Shown in pieces: positions 50,146 through 62,112 of a DNA stretch of 64,000 nucleotides. The notes beneath the pieces are model-generated. The model was not told the origin of the DNA. It made no database searches and saw only the letters and a program-made list of their open reading frames with translations. The DNA is from Lineus longissimus (lineage: Eukaryota > Nemertea > Pilidiophora > Heteronemertea > Lineidae), in the NCBI RefSeq assembly GCF_910592395.1, contig NC_088315.1:17651808-17715807 (forward strand), in the 5' to 3' direction. The position numbers were made by a program, and so were the translations under genes. Every line of letters begins with the position of its first letter. The first letter of the stretch is position 1.

Positions 50146-51264
50146 ATGGGATCGTCTTCATCTAGCCAGGGATCGTCTTCATCTAGTCAAGGAGGCAGCT
50201 CATTAAAGCCGAAGACCGGCAACGCGTGGACCAAAACCTTGTTCTTCGACCCCGAAGCAGACAAATTACAAAAGCAAGATCACACCTTTCCTGACAACGA
50301 GCTTCTGATAAAGAGTTTAACATTCATCCGAATGAGATGGACAACTAAAACTCAGGTCCAAGTTTATACAGCAGCACACAAAAAAAACCGGAAAGACTAT
50401 GTACCATTCAATGTGCCCTTTTTTAAACATGGCACACACATTTTCTTGGTTGTCAGAGTTGGTTCTGAAACATGGTTGTCCCTGGAGATTAATAATGGGG
50501 GTATTACAATTCAGCAAAGCCAAAGACTTGATGCTGTAAGAGATTTTTGCCGGGGCGTAACGCGCATAAACGTGAAAGGACCAAAACAAAGCAGCGGGGC
50601 AAAGGTCACAATAGGTGATTTATTTGCATGGTTACAGAAAAGGTCCAAACAGTGGAGGCAGTCAAACTGTTACGATTTTGCTACCGAAATGTTCGAATAT
50701 CTTACTGAAACGACACTTGAAATCACAAAGCCTGAGGACGTATGTGGAAATGAGATAAAACCTGATGAAGATGGTAAATATTATGCCTACATCAACGCAG
50801 AGGCTGATCCAGAAAAAGTGAGCTCAAAGTACTGGATAACAGATGATAAACTGAAATACCTACTTGAATCGTATCTTGACGCAGATGAGAAAATAAGGAC
50901 TGTTACTGCCTATAAGATTCCTCTCTCCGAGAAACAGCTGACCTTTGTGCTAGTTTACCACCTATTCATAGTTTTTGAAACAGATGCTTGGTGGTGGTCG
51001 ATCGAAAAAAATAGTGAAGGCCTTACCATTCAACGGAGCAAGAAACAAGAAGCTGTGCGGGACAGCTACCGACAGGCACCCAGGCTGTCAAAGGACCAAA
51101 CTTATTGGAAAATTACTGAAGTGAAATCCAAAGCTGGGAACAAGACGATTAAGGAACTGATAGCCTGGCTTGAAGAGGAGAAATGGCTCAACCGCACCTA
51201 CCACTACCTTTCCAGCAACTGCCAACACTTTGGTAACGCAGTGTTCAATTATGTATCTGAATGA
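50146..51264 (+). CDS. Tandem His/Asn-Cys two-domain protein (LRAT/NlpC-P60-like), copy 3, nested in POLD1
   Basis: 372 residues on the strand opposite POLD1, inside the intron between exons 8 and 9. The most divergent copy: the N-terminus has a duplicated GSSSSSQ unit, the KEDFKKHSS stretch is shortened, and the C-terminus ends VSE. Both His/Asn-Cys pairs are kept (THIFLVVRV with QSNCYDFATEMF; YHLFIVFETD with SSNCQHFGNAVF). Conservation of these residues despite drift elsewhere suggests selection on the fold. No transposon lies in its 5' region. The shared flank stops at about 51,420, before the AT-rich array of blocks 1 and 2. Confidence 0.7.
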   Translation: MGSSSSSQGSSSSSQGGSSLKPKTGNAWTKTLFFDPEADKLQKQDHTFPDNELLIKSLTFIRMRWTTKTQVQVYTAAHKKNRKDYVPFNVPFFKHGTHIFLVVRVGSETWLSLEINNGGITIQQSQRLDAVRDFCRGVTRINVKGPKQSSGAKVTIGDLFAWLQKRSKQWRQSNCYDFATEMFEYLTETTLEITKPEDVCGNEIKPDEDGKYYAYINAEADPEKVSSKYWITDDKLKYLLESYLDADEKIRTVTAYKIPLSEKQLTFVLVYHLFIVFETDAWWWSIEKNSEGLTIQRSKKQEAVRDSYRQAPRLSKDQTYWKITEVKSKAGNKTIKELIAWLEEEKWLNRTYHYLSSNCQHFGNAVFNYVSE

Positions 51265-51419
51265 TGCAGTCTTAAAATTACAACATAGAAATTGTTACAA
51301 TGGAAAGAAAATCAAGTCACCAGTATCAAAGAATATACTCTGGCTGACTTACTAGGCCACACTTTTTTGTTACTTTCGATTTTCCAATCAAAAATGTACT
51401 TTTTGTGCTTTGAATGGGA

Positions 51420-53227
51420 CATGGGTAAATCTAGGTTACTCAGAAAATACGAAAAATATTTTGGTTTCAGGGTTCAGGGGGGGGGAGCAAAGACATATCC
51501 TCCCCATATTTGGGCATGGGGGTATATCCCCCATCATATTGATTAACTAGAACTATGAATTTGCTTGGCAGCAAATTGAATGGTCCCCACTAATTAGGGT
51601 TGAGGGAGGTGTGAAGATGTACAATGGAAGTTGTGAGGTAGGGAGGCACCTGGGTAGAAGAGCAAAGAAGGTAGTTGCTTTGTGGGATTAAATCAAGTAC
51701 TTCTGTATTTTGGAGTTGTCCATAGGACTAACATAGTAGCAGCATCTGGTTTTCCTCAGAATTGGCTAGTGGTGGTGGTTTTCATGGCAGGCACAGCTGC
51801 TTTGGTCCATTTAGGAATAATTGAGTTGTCATTTGAAAAGGTATGCCGTGTCATGAAAATTGAAGATACAGTCAACCTTGCCAAAGTTGAACTTGCATAT
51901 GCCGAGATCTGATTAAGTTGAAGCAAATTTCATGCTTATCTTTTGAATAATCATCACCTAAGTAGACTTTGTGTAAGTCGAAGAAAAATCTATGGTCCCA
52001 ATAGGTTCGACTAAGGTGAGGTCTACTGTACTACGTTTTGTTTTGAGATGACAATTCAATTAAATCCTTTTTTATACTTTTGATAGAATATGAATAACTA
52101 AGATACAAGAGATTACTAGAAATTTGAAATTTGCTTGTCAGCAAATTTGATAGCCCCCACGGGCCCACACAGTACACGTATGGAGGATTGAAGTCTATTC
52201 CGTTTCGCGGATGATCTATTTCCGGACAAACACGCTCGCGCTTTCTCAAAATCACACGCTCAATAACATTTAAACAACACCCTAACCTTTTCAGATGGGC
52301 AGGATGGATCATCGATAAGCATTTAAGGCTATTCCTTTATTTTATTCCTACATTCAACCGTCGTTCTTTGCTCAAAATACTCGACAGCTCGCCACTTCGG
52401 GGGATCCCCCACTTCGGCAAAGAGATACCGCCGCCATGATGCATGAGGATATGACGTCACCATTACGGGGCGGAGCTTATATGCTAATGTACGTGTCGTG
52501 CCGGAGATTTGAAAGCAAATCAGAAAAATCGGCGCATAAAAACGCTTCAAAGTCATCAAAATTATCCAAATTTCGAAAAGTCTTTGGTGACGTTGAATGG
52601 TTGGGGTTATGTTTGGTGGTATACGGAAGAAAGATTTTTGGTTTATTTAGGTGTTTTAGAGAACACTCACAATAATGTTTGTGGGTGAACAGACAGAAGA
52701 ATGTAGAACTTCCAGCAATCTCAATATGGTCCCCAGACTGTTGGTCTGGGGCCCATAATTATGTGTTTGAAACTTACGTTTTAAAGCCTTAAGTGGTGTT
52801 TTAAACAGATTTAAGCATCCTGGTGGAAACCCCGGGTTTAGAATAAGATTTAGCTGCCACTTTTCCCCCACATGTTATATTTTCACGCCAAAGTTCATTT
52901 GCCTCCTTCCTGATCAGCGCCCCTAGTGGTGAGCATCAGGGCTGTTTACACGGGACCAAACTCATCTAGATCGATCCAAGTCGGTCTAGATAAGTCTGCC
53001 GCGTAAATGTGCACGAATGTGATCTGGTCTGGTCCGGTTCGATGAACATACTGACGTCATTCCGAAACATACATCATTCACGACGTCGTGGGCGACGTGA
53101 TCTGGTCTGGTTTGGTCGGGTTTGGTCCCACGTAAACAGCGCTAGTGTCGTTTGGGCAAAAATTGCCGACTTATCACCTCAACGTTTGATGTTTCCGACG
53201 TGAAGAATGGGCCTACAATCTACTAAC
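51420..53227 (-). other. POLD1 intron remainder, no gene recognised
   Basis: GGGGGGGGAGC near 51,477 and a GGTATATCCCCC stretch near 51,530 resemble the G/C-run palindrome of 46,230. Around 52,960-53,130 GATCTGGTCTGGTC units repeat irregularly. No gene seen. Confidence 0.45.
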
Positions 53228-53471
53228 CTTCGCATCATGTTTATATCCGTTCGCGATCGTGTATCTGTCCTCGACGTGCTGCCTCGTCTGCTCGATCATC
53301 ATGCGCCCAAACGCCGTCACGCTCTGAGAGATTTCCAAACATGGCAGTTTGCCAACTTGCGCGCCCGTAAATCCATAAACGGAGTTTGCACTCATCTTGA
53401 GGGCCAACTGGCGACCATCCAACACCCCCTTCTTGAATGGATCGGTCTCCAGCTTGAGATCATATTTTGCC
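53228..53471 (-). CDS. POLD1: POLD1 exon 8 (motif B)
   Basis: Acceptor ATTTCAG, donor AAG|GTTAGT. It encodes [20 protein letters not shown], the fingers/motif B helix, and [20 protein letters not shown]. These are nearly invariant in eukaryotic delta polymerases and identify the gene. Enters in phase 2, leaves in phase 0. Confidence 0.97.
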
Positions 53472-54188
53472 CTGAAATTGAAGTGTCACATGTTTTAAAA
53501 TACCACCGGCCAGACATATGGCTCGAAAGATTCCGCATTATCAACCCGTTAGCACCTCAAATGCCTGTGGACACCGTTAGCACCTCAAATGCCTGTGGAC
53601 ACCCGCAGCTCTTCCTTCAAATGCCTGTGGACGCCCCCAATCGGGTCGAAATCTGACCTGAAAAATTTTTCTGCTTGGGTCAATGTTCGGAGCCCATTTG
53701 CCAGGTCAGTCAATGAGTTATCTGTGTACTGATGAGTATTACTACAACTTTCATGTTAAAATTGCTCATTTTTAGTAATTTACAGGCATTTTTCTGGAGG
53801 AACAGATGGAAAAAAATAACAACACTAGAGTGCTAAAGGGTTAAGCTGACGGGTCAAATATACCACCCAAGTAAGGCAAGAGCCACCCGCTTCGCCATGC
53901 CCATTTGAATCTTCTATTGAATACACCCGTTACCCCCAGTGCACTACCGAAAACAAGGCATTTCTCAACAAGCACCGTCTTGTAAACAGAGATGCCATCT
54001 GAAATCAGTACATAAAATGTCTTGATGGTAACATCCAAAAACAAACTTAATCACTGGCCTCTTGACTGTAAAACCAATGCCCACCAAACAGTCACAAGAA
54101 AATGTCTTTTTGACCATGATTATGGCCGAAAAATTTCAAATTAGATGTTCATTTAGCCCCACCCCTGCCCAAGACCAAACACACTTAC
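53472..54188 (-). other. POLD1 intron with short tandem repeat
   Basis: TCAAATGCCTGTGGAC occurs three times at about 53,555-53,635. No gene. Confidence 0.5.
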
Positions 54189-54302
54189 TTTTTCCTTGCG
54201 GCTAAAATGTTTTCCAAGATCTCAGGCAACAGTCCCTTCCGCTCAGATTTCTTCACGAAGTAGTTCCCCGATGGTGTCTTGATGTACTGATCAGCAGTTA
54301 GC
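54189..54302 (-). CDS. POLD1: POLD1 exon 7
   Basis: Acceptor TTTGTCAG, donor AA|GTAAGT. It encodes [20 protein letters not shown] and [18 protein letters not shown], the segment between motifs A and B. Phase 2 on both sides. Confidence 0.94.
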
Positions 54303-54334
54303 CTGACAAAAACGGAAACACACTTACGGGTCAA

Positions 54335-54525
54335 ATATACAGTAGAACCTCTCTATTAAGGACACCCTTGGGACTGACTTAGTGACTAGTGCTGTACTTA
54401 ATAGAGGGGTCCTGATTAGAGAGGTCAAATTGAATGGAAACAACCAATTTGGGATCAAAACTAGTGTCCTTAATAGAGAGGTTGTCCTTAATAGAGAGGT
54501 GTCCGCTAAGGGACGTTCCACTGTA
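54335..54525. repeat. Dispersed repeat, GTCCTTAATAGAGAGGTGTCC type
   Basis: AACCTCTCTATTAAGGACACC through GTCCTTAATAGAGAGGTGTCC and GTTCCACTGTA. Same family as 48,740-48,992. Confidence 0.65.
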
Positions 54526-54829
54526 CTTCATGACATTCAAGTTTTATGAGGGGTCAGCAGTGTTCTCCACTCAATTTCTCTTTGCTCAGGTGGTAAGCTC
54601 AGATTTTGTCGAGGTTGAAGTTATCTTCAACTAATGGGCTGGTGGTAAGAAATTTTTGATCTGGTGATCTAACATTTTTTTGATAGAAAAACCATCTACA
54701 CCAACAGAGAAAATGGTCTGGTGGTATGATTTAATGGTCTGGTGGTAGCTGTAAGTATCTAATTTTGTCTGTTGGCCCACCAGACCAAAATAGGCAGCAG
54801 AAAAAAACACTGGTTTGGCCAGCAGTGTA

Positions 54830-57180
54830 CATAAAAAGATTTGAGCCATCATAATAGACTGGATAGTGACTATCATACCACTGTAGTCTAACTATCATTG
54901 TAGCCTTGTTTCAGAACAATCAAGTAGTTTTATACTACAAAAAAATATTGTGCGCCATCATGATGGACTGTTGTACCACTATTGTTGTAACTATCATTGT
55001 AGCTTTGTATCAGTACAACCAAGAACTTATTGCTAATGTAATTGGCCTAGTTTCTGTATGAAAGAGGATTGGTGAGTTGTGTATGCAAGAGCCATCATGA
55101 TGGACTGTTGTACCACTATTATTGAAACTATCATTGTAGCTTTGTATCAGTACAAACAAGTACTTATTGCTAATGTAATTAGCCTAGTTTCTGTATGAAA
55201 GAGGATTGGTGAGTTGTGTATGCAAGAGCCATCATGATGGACTGTTGTACCACTATTATTGAAACTATCATTGTAGCTTTGTATCAGTACAAACAAGTAC
55301 TTATTGCTAATGTAATTAGCCTAGTTTCTGTATGAAAGAGAATTGATGAGTTGTGTATGCAAGATGGAGAGCCATCATGATGGACTGTTGTACCACGGTT
55401 GAAACTATCATTGTAGCTTTGTATCAGTACAAACAAGTACTTATTTCTAATGTAATTAGCCTAGTTTCTGTATGAAAGAGGATTGATGAGTTGTGTATGC
55501 AAGATGGAGAGCCATCATGATGGACTGTTGTACCACGGTTGAAACTATCATTGTAGCTTTGTATCAGTACAAACAAGTACTTATTTCTAATGTAATTAGC
55601 CTAGTTTCTGTATGAAAGAGGATTGATGAGTTGTGTATGCAAGATGGAGAGCCATCATGATGGACTGTTGCACCACGGTTGTAACTATCATTGTAGCCTT
55701 GTATCAGTACAAACAAGTACTTATTGCTAATGTAATTGGCCTAGTTTCTGTATGAAAGAGGATTGTTGAGTTGTGTATATGCAAGATTGTGAGCCATCAT
55801 GATGGACTGTTGTGCCACTATTGTTGTAACTATCATTGTAGCTTTGTATCAGTACAAACAAGTACTTATTGCTTATGTAATTAGCCTAGTTTCTGTATGA
55901 AAGAGGATTGATGAGTTGTGTATATGCAAGATTGTGAGCCATCATGATGGACTGTTGTACCACTATTGTTGTGACTGTCATTGTAGCTTTGTATCAGTAC
56001 AAACAATTACTTATTGCTAATGTAATTAGCCTAGTTTCTGTATGAAAGAGGATTGATGAGTTGTATATGCAAGATTGTGAGCCATCATGATGGACTGTTG
56101 TACCACTATTATTGTAACTATCATTGTAGCTTTGTATCAGTACAACCAAGTACTTATTGCTAATGTAATTAGCCTAGTTTCTGTATGAAAGAGGATTGAT
56201 GAGTTGTGTATGCAAGATTGTGAGCCATCATGATGGACTGTTGTACCACTATTATTGACACTATCATTGTAGCTTTGTATCAGTACAAACAAGTACTTAT
56301 TGCTAATGTAATTAGCCTAGTTTCTGTATGAAAGATAATTGATGAGTTGTGTATGCAAGATGGAGAGCCATCATGATGGACTGTTGTACCACTATTATTG
56401 TAACTATCATTGTTGCCTTGTATCAGTACAAACAAGTACTTATTGCTAATGTAATTAGCCTAGTTTCTGTATGAAAGATAATTGATGAGTTGTGTATGCA
56501 AGATGGAGAGCCATCATGATGGACTGTTGTACCACTATTATTGTAACTATCATTGTTGCCTTGTATCAGTACAAACAAGTACTTATTGCTAATGTAATTA
56601 GCCTAGTTTCTGTATGAAAGATAATTGATGAGTTGTGTATGCAAGATGGAGAGCCATCATGATGGACTGTTGTACCACTATTATTGTAACTATCATTGTT
56701 GCCTTGTATCAGTACAAACAAGTACTTATTGCTAATGTAATTAGCCTAGTTTCTGTATGAAAGAGGATTGGTGAGTTGTGTATGCAAGATGGAGAGCCAT
56801 CATGATGGACCGTTGTACCACTATTATTGTAACTATCATTGTAGCTTTGTATCAGTGCAAACAAGTACTTATTGCTAATGTAATTAGCCTAGTTTCTGTA
56901 TGAAAGAGGATTGGCGAGTTGTGTATATGCAAGATTGTGAGCCATCATGATGGACTGTTGTACCACTACTATTGAAACTACCATTGTAGCTTTGTATCAG
57001 TACCAACAAGTACTTATTGCTAATGTAATTAGCCTAGTTTCTGTATGAAAGAGAATTGATGTGTTGTGTATGCAAGATTGTGAGCCATCATGATGGACTG
57101 TTGTACCACTACTATTGAAACTATCATTGTAGCCTTGCTTTGTTTACACTACAAATGTAATTTGTGATAAAGAGGAGATT
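54830..57180. repeat. Satellite array, about 142-bp unit, about 16 copies
   Basis: Units with GCCATCATGATGGACTGTTG, TATCATTGTAGCTTTGTATC, TACTTATTGCTAATGTAATT and CCTAGTTTCTGTATGAAAGAG. Diverged relative of the 150-bp satellite at 36,065: same order of landmarks, same 12-bp palindrome. It fills most of the intron between exons 6 and 7. Confidence 0.9.
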
Positions 57181-57638
57181 CTACAATTTTAATTGTAAAC
57201 TTGTTTTGATTCAATGACATGGTTGGCTACGAATGTAACTCACTTAATTTCTGTATAACATGAGGTTGTGAACCATCGTGATAAATAAAAAGGAGAAGAG
57301 GAGATTGTACAACTATAATTGTAATCTTGTTTTGATTCTGTCAAACATCATAACTTTGACAAAAAGGAGCAGACTTTGCCGCCCCTCAAAATAGCTCCTA
57401 AGTGATGGAAGTGCTGAAATTTAACCAAGGCCACCACAGCCTAGGCAGGCCTTTGTGCCCTTGTATTTTTCAATACCCAAGACCAAAATGGCTCTGAAAT
57501 GGGTGCCCAAAAAATTGTTAAATTCAAGACATGGAAATGTGTTTCTCTGGTTATAGAAGGAATAATGATATATGAAGAGTAATAACTTTTGGATGGTGTA
57601 AAATATCTGTGTTTGCCGATATTCGAAGAAGCGGAAAA

Positions 57639-57786
57639 GTTACCCCAGGGGCCAAAGTTACCCCAGGGGCCAAAGTTACCCCAGGGGCCAAAGTTACCCC
57701 AGGGGTCAAAGTTACCCCAGGGGCCAAAGTTACCCCAGGGCCAAAGTTACCCCAGGGGTCAAAGTTACCCCAGGGGCCAAAGTTGG
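57639..57786 (+). repeat. 18-bp minisatellite in POLD1 intron
   Basis: About eight units of GTTACCCCAGGGGCCAAA with small variants (GGTCAAA, or one G fewer). It ends less than 30 bases from the donor of exon 6. Confidence 0.9.
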
Positions 57787-57813
57787 TACGTTTTATGGTT
57801 TTTAAATACCTAC

Positions 57814-58019
57814 CCTAATTTCTGAATGATCTGGGGATTGACCAGTGACGTATAACAGAGGTTGTGGGCCATCATAATGGACGGATAGAGGGAGGAGAAA
57901 TCGAGAGTAGCTATCGGCGAATCATAGTAGCCTTTGATCGGCTCAATAACGGTAGCACCAGTATATTCCTCTCCGGTTTCTATTTTTTTAGTCGGAAGAA
58001 GTAAATCCTGTTCTTTCGT
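57814..58019 (-). CDS. POLD1: POLD1 exon 6 (motif A)
   Basis: Acceptor TTTTTTCAG, donor GG|GTAGGT. It encodes [20 protein letters not shown] and [18 protein letters not shown], with the catalytic Asp of motif A in [10 protein letters not shown]. Enters in phase 0, leaves in phase 2. Confidence 0.96.
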
Positions 58020-58480
58020 CTGAAAAAAAATCGTAATAATTCTTCAAAGGCCACGTCAATGCACTCTTCAAAATGGCTTGTCGATTTCATTATTCACAGT
58101 TCTTGAAAGCAGATAAAACAAAAATACGAAATGTAAAAGTGAAATAAATCCTCCCCGCTTTGTCAAACTGCTGCAAAAAAACTTTCACAAATTGACGAAA
58201 CGTTTGGTTAAGTGCGCCTTAAAGGAATAAGCTGTTCATAATTACTGGTGGTCCAGGAAAATAGAAATGCAGTTATACACAATGCCATAGTGCATATATC
58301 ACGTATAGGAATTTCCTGAAACTTGGGATTTATAATATTTGTATATCTATCTACACAACAACATAGCTAAAATTAGAATTTTTAAATTCAATTCCGAAAT
58401 TTCAAATATTCAACCAAAGGCTCAGGCCTTTAACATCAAGCTATAGGAAGCAGAAGACCAAGAATGACAACAACTCTCAC

Positions 58481-58672
58481 CTTCCTCAATAACTGCGATA
58501 TAACTTTAATCTGCTGCCCCCTGGTGAGCAAATACGGAAGCGGCACGCCCGTCACCCTGGCCATCTCCATATAGTTGATGATGCACATGAGTTTGTCGAG
58601 CAGACGTAGGGGTAAGTAGGCATCCTTCATGCAGTACACCGCCAGACGGCGTCGCGTCTGCTCATTGCCATT
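58481..58672 (-). CDS. POLD1: POLD1 exon 5 (Exo III)
   Basis: Acceptor TCTTCCAG, donor AAG|GTGAGA. It encodes [20 protein letters not shown] with the Exo III Tyr and Asp, and [20 protein letters not shown]. Phase 0 on both sides. CACCAGGGGGCAG at its end is coding (Thr-Arg-Gly-Gln), although it also resembles a CTCF core. Confidence 0.96.
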
Positions 58673-58730
58673 CTGGAAGAAATTACTCATGACGATTATT
58701 CAAACTGATTTATCGATGCTGTGAGTTCAC

Positions 58731-58807
<77 letters not shown>

Positions 58808-58815
58808 ATCATCAT
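58731..58815. repeat. (CAT)n microsatellite
   Basis: About 25 CAT/ATC units, lying in the intron between exons 4 and 5. Confidence 0.95.
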
Positions 58816-58957
58816 TGTGGAAGTTGTTATAACCTTATTTGATACATATTTATGCATTTGAAAATTTCAATAAAAAATTTCAAATTTTGAACAAACGGCA
58901 TTGGCCTTTAATCTCTTTTGGCTTCAAAATACTTTTGCGCTGCAGACCCTCACACTA

Positions 58958-59107
<150 letters not shown>

Positions 59108-59140
59108 TCAGATCAGATACATCATAAAACCACATGAGTG

Positions 59141-60872
59141 AGATGTCTGCCCATTGGCTTGGAATCCCTAATTCTCCTTGCGTATGACCAGAACTCTAGT
59201 CTGCCCATTGGCTTAGAAACCCCCATTCTCCCTGCGTATGACCAGAACTCTAGTCTGCCCATTGGCTTAGAAACCCCCATCCTCCTTGAGTATGGCCAGA
59301 ACTCTAGTCTACCCATTGGCTTAGAATCCCCCATTCTCCTTGAGTCTGACCAGAACTCTAGTCTGCCCATTGGCTTAGAAACCCCCAATCTCCTTGTGTA
59401 TGGCCAGAACTCTAGTCTGCCCATTGGCTTGGAATCCCCCATTCTCCTTGCGTATGACCAGAACTCTTGTCTGCCCACTGGCTTGGAATCCCCCATTATC
59501 CTTGTGTATGACCAGAACTCCAGTCTGCCCATTGGCTTCGAATCCCCCATTCTCCTTGCGTATGACCAGAACTCTAGTCTGCCCACTGGCTTGGAATCCC
59601 CCATTCTCCTTGTGTATGGCCAGAACTCTAGTCTGCCCATTGGCTTCGAATCCCCCATTCTCCTTGCGTATGACCGGAACTCTAGTCTGCCCATTGGCTT
59701 CGAATCCCCCATTCTCCTTGTGTATGACCAGAACTCTAGTCTGCCCACTGGCTTGGAATCCCCCATTCTCCTTGTGTATTGCCAGAACTCTAGTCTGCCC
59801 ATTGGCTTCGAATCCCCCATTCTCCTTGCGTATGACCGGAACTCTAGTCTGCCCATTGGCTTCGAATCCCCCATTCTCCTTGCGTATGACCAGAACTCTA
59901 GTCTGCCCACTGGCTTGGAATCCCCCATTCTCCTTGTGTATGGCCAGAACTCTAGTCTGCCCATTGGCTTCGAATCCCCCATTCTCCTTGCGTATGACCG
60001 GAACTCTAGTCTGCCCATTGGCTTCGAATCCCCCATTCTCCCTGCGTGTGACCGGAACTCTAGTCTGCCCATTGGCTTCGAATCCCCCATTCTCCTTGTG
60101 TATGGCCAGAACTCTAGTCTGCCCATTGGCTTGGAATCCCCCATTCTCCTTGTGTATGGCCAGAACTCTAGTCTGCCCATTGGCTTGGAATCCCCCATTC
60201 TCCTTGTGTATGGCCAGAACTCTAGTCTGCCCATTAGCTTGGAATCCCCCATTCTCCTTGTGTATGGCCAGAACTCTAGTCTGCCCATTGGCTTCGAATC
60301 CCCCATTCTCCTTGTGTATGGCCAGAACTCTAGTCTGCCCATTAGCTTGGAAAACCCTATTCTCCTTGTGTATGACCAGAACTCTCGTCTGCCCATTGGG
60401 TTGGAAAACCCCATTCTCCTCGCGTATGGTCAGAACTCTAGTCTGCCCCTTGGCTTGGAAAACCCCATTCTCCTTGCGTATGGCCAGAACTCTAGTCTAC
60501 CCATTGGCCTGGAAACCCCCATCCTCTTGCGTATGGCCAGAACTCGTCTGCCCATTGGCTTAGAAATCCCCCATTCTCCTTGCGTATGGCCAGAACTCTA
60601 GTCTGCCCCTTGGCTTGGAAAACCCCATTCTCCTTGTGTATGGCCAGAACTCTAGTCTACCCATTGGCCTGGAAACCCCCATCCTCTTGCGTATGGCCAG
60701 AACTCGTCTGCCCATTGGCTTGGAAAACCCCCATTCTCCCTGCGAGTGACCAGAACTCTAGTCTGCCCATTGGCTACGAAAACCCCCATTCTCCCTGCGT
60801 GTGACCGGAACTCTAATCTGGCCATTGGCTCGGAAACCCCCATTCTCCATGCGTATGACCGAAATTCTAGTT
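59141..60872. repeat. 54-bp minisatellite, about 32 copies, in POLD1 intron
   Basis: Units of TCTAGTCTGCCCATTGGCTT followed by GGAATCCCCCATTCTCCTTG and TGTATGGCCAGAAC. The unit length is a multiple of three and has no stop in several frames, so long frames appear on both strands (for example 59,138-60,601 plus and 59,122-60,414 minus). They translate to 18-residue repeats and are not supported as genes. Confidence 0.93.
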
Positions 60873-61331
60873 ACTTTTGACGTCCCTGCTTGAATTGACC
60901 ATAATTGCTTCACATTGGTAGACACAGGGCCATTTCAGTATAATAACATTTTCAATGCACATATTGACACGAAAATTTTTAAACTGGGTTGGGATTTGCC
61001 CATTCACAACTTAAGTTGACACGATTCAGAAGCAAAAGATCAAAAGGCGAGCATGAACAAAGGTTTTTCACTCAATGCAGCCTCTCGACAGAATCTCTAT
61101 GTAAAAATTTAACACTCGTTTTCCCCAAGATCCCCAGATCCGAATCACATGTCAACTGAGAACTTTACTGCAACTTTGAAGCAAGTTGTTATCCTAGACG
61201 CATGATTGAGGCCAGGGACTCAGAATTCAGGAGCAAGGTGACTTTAAACCTTGACTTGGCACGTAATACCGCTTTTAGTTTCTATAGGTTGATCCCAATC
61301 AAATTATTCCATATCCCGTCAAAATTCTCAC
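60873..61331 (-). other. POLD1 intron, no gene recognised
   Basis: Unique-looking sequence between the minisatellite and exon 3. Confidence 0.5.
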
Positions 61332-61577
61332 CTGGAGCAAATCAAACTGCACCCGTCCCTCGATGTTGATATCCTTATTCTCCCGCCGACCCATCTGCTT
61401 CGATTGAATCATCGACTCCTTGATTTTCGACTGCGAATCTTTAATTCGGCCGAGGTACGGGAAATTCTTGATCTTCAAATGGTTGGCGCGATTAATCAAA
61501 TACGGAAAATCGAAATTCACGATGTTGTAACCGGTGATGATGTCCGGATCAACTTCTCGAACAAATTCTGCCCATTT
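61332..61577 (-). CDS. POLD1: POLD1 exon 3 (Exo II)
   Basis: Acceptor AATTTCAG, donor CAG|GTGAGA. It encodes VREVDPDIITGYNIVNFDFP, containing Exo II (GYNIVNFD), then NFPYLGRIKDSQSKIKES and KQMGRRENKDINIEGRVQFD. Phase 0 on both sides. Confidence 0.96.
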
Positions 61578-62112
61578 CTGAAATTGACGTAAAATGTATT
61601 TGGAGGCAAAATATTATTAAATAAGGAAGACTTTATATAATTTACCATGTGTTAGGTGGTTAAATTGTAGCATTCTTCATGCCACTAAAGTGCACCAGAC
61701 ATCGGACTCAACGTGACCCTGCTATTATAACTGACGTTATTTCCATTATCATCGCAGAATTGGGGACTTCACGGTGACACCACGCTGATGACTCTTGCCG
61801 CCATGCAGCGCCTTGTCAATGCATCTACCCACACAAAAATGGTCGCTGCACGGGGGTTCCAATCAGGGTTGACATCGGAACAGCAAAACAAGTCAATCAA
61901 ATTTTTAATATTTTTATTTTATCTACGATTCGATGTTGGGAAGTACCCGGTACTACTGTAGAGTGGAAGGTGACTGGGCAGCTGACAGCTTGGCAATAAC
62001 ACCCTTAATAATGCCACTGGTGCCGAACACGGTCAAACCGTGGCCAGAAAAAAGGAACAAAACAACTCAAAACACTCCTCATCAGCCAGTTTTGTGAAGC
62101 AGACGTCCTTAC
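61578..62112 (-). other. POLD1 intron, no gene recognised
   Basis: GAAGGTGACTGGGCAGCTGACAGCTTGG (about 61,967) resembles 28,390-28,420 in block 2. Nothing else recognised. Confidence 0.45.

Noticed and set aside
52329-52675. Overlapping short open frames on both strands in the POLD1 intron
   Set aside because: No conserved motif, no splice support and no match to any other part of the window.
58530-58545. CTCF-like core CACCAGGGGGCAG (also near 46,570)
   Set aside because: Both lie in POLD1 coding exons and encode conserved residues (Thr-Arg-Gly-Gln; on the minus strand Cys-Pro-Leu-Val), so coding constraint explains them.
59122-60601. Long open frames (487, 430 and 389 codons) on both strands
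   Set aside because: They coincide exactly with the 54-bp minisatellite, whose unit is a multiple of three and free of stops in several frames, and they lie in a POLD1 intron.
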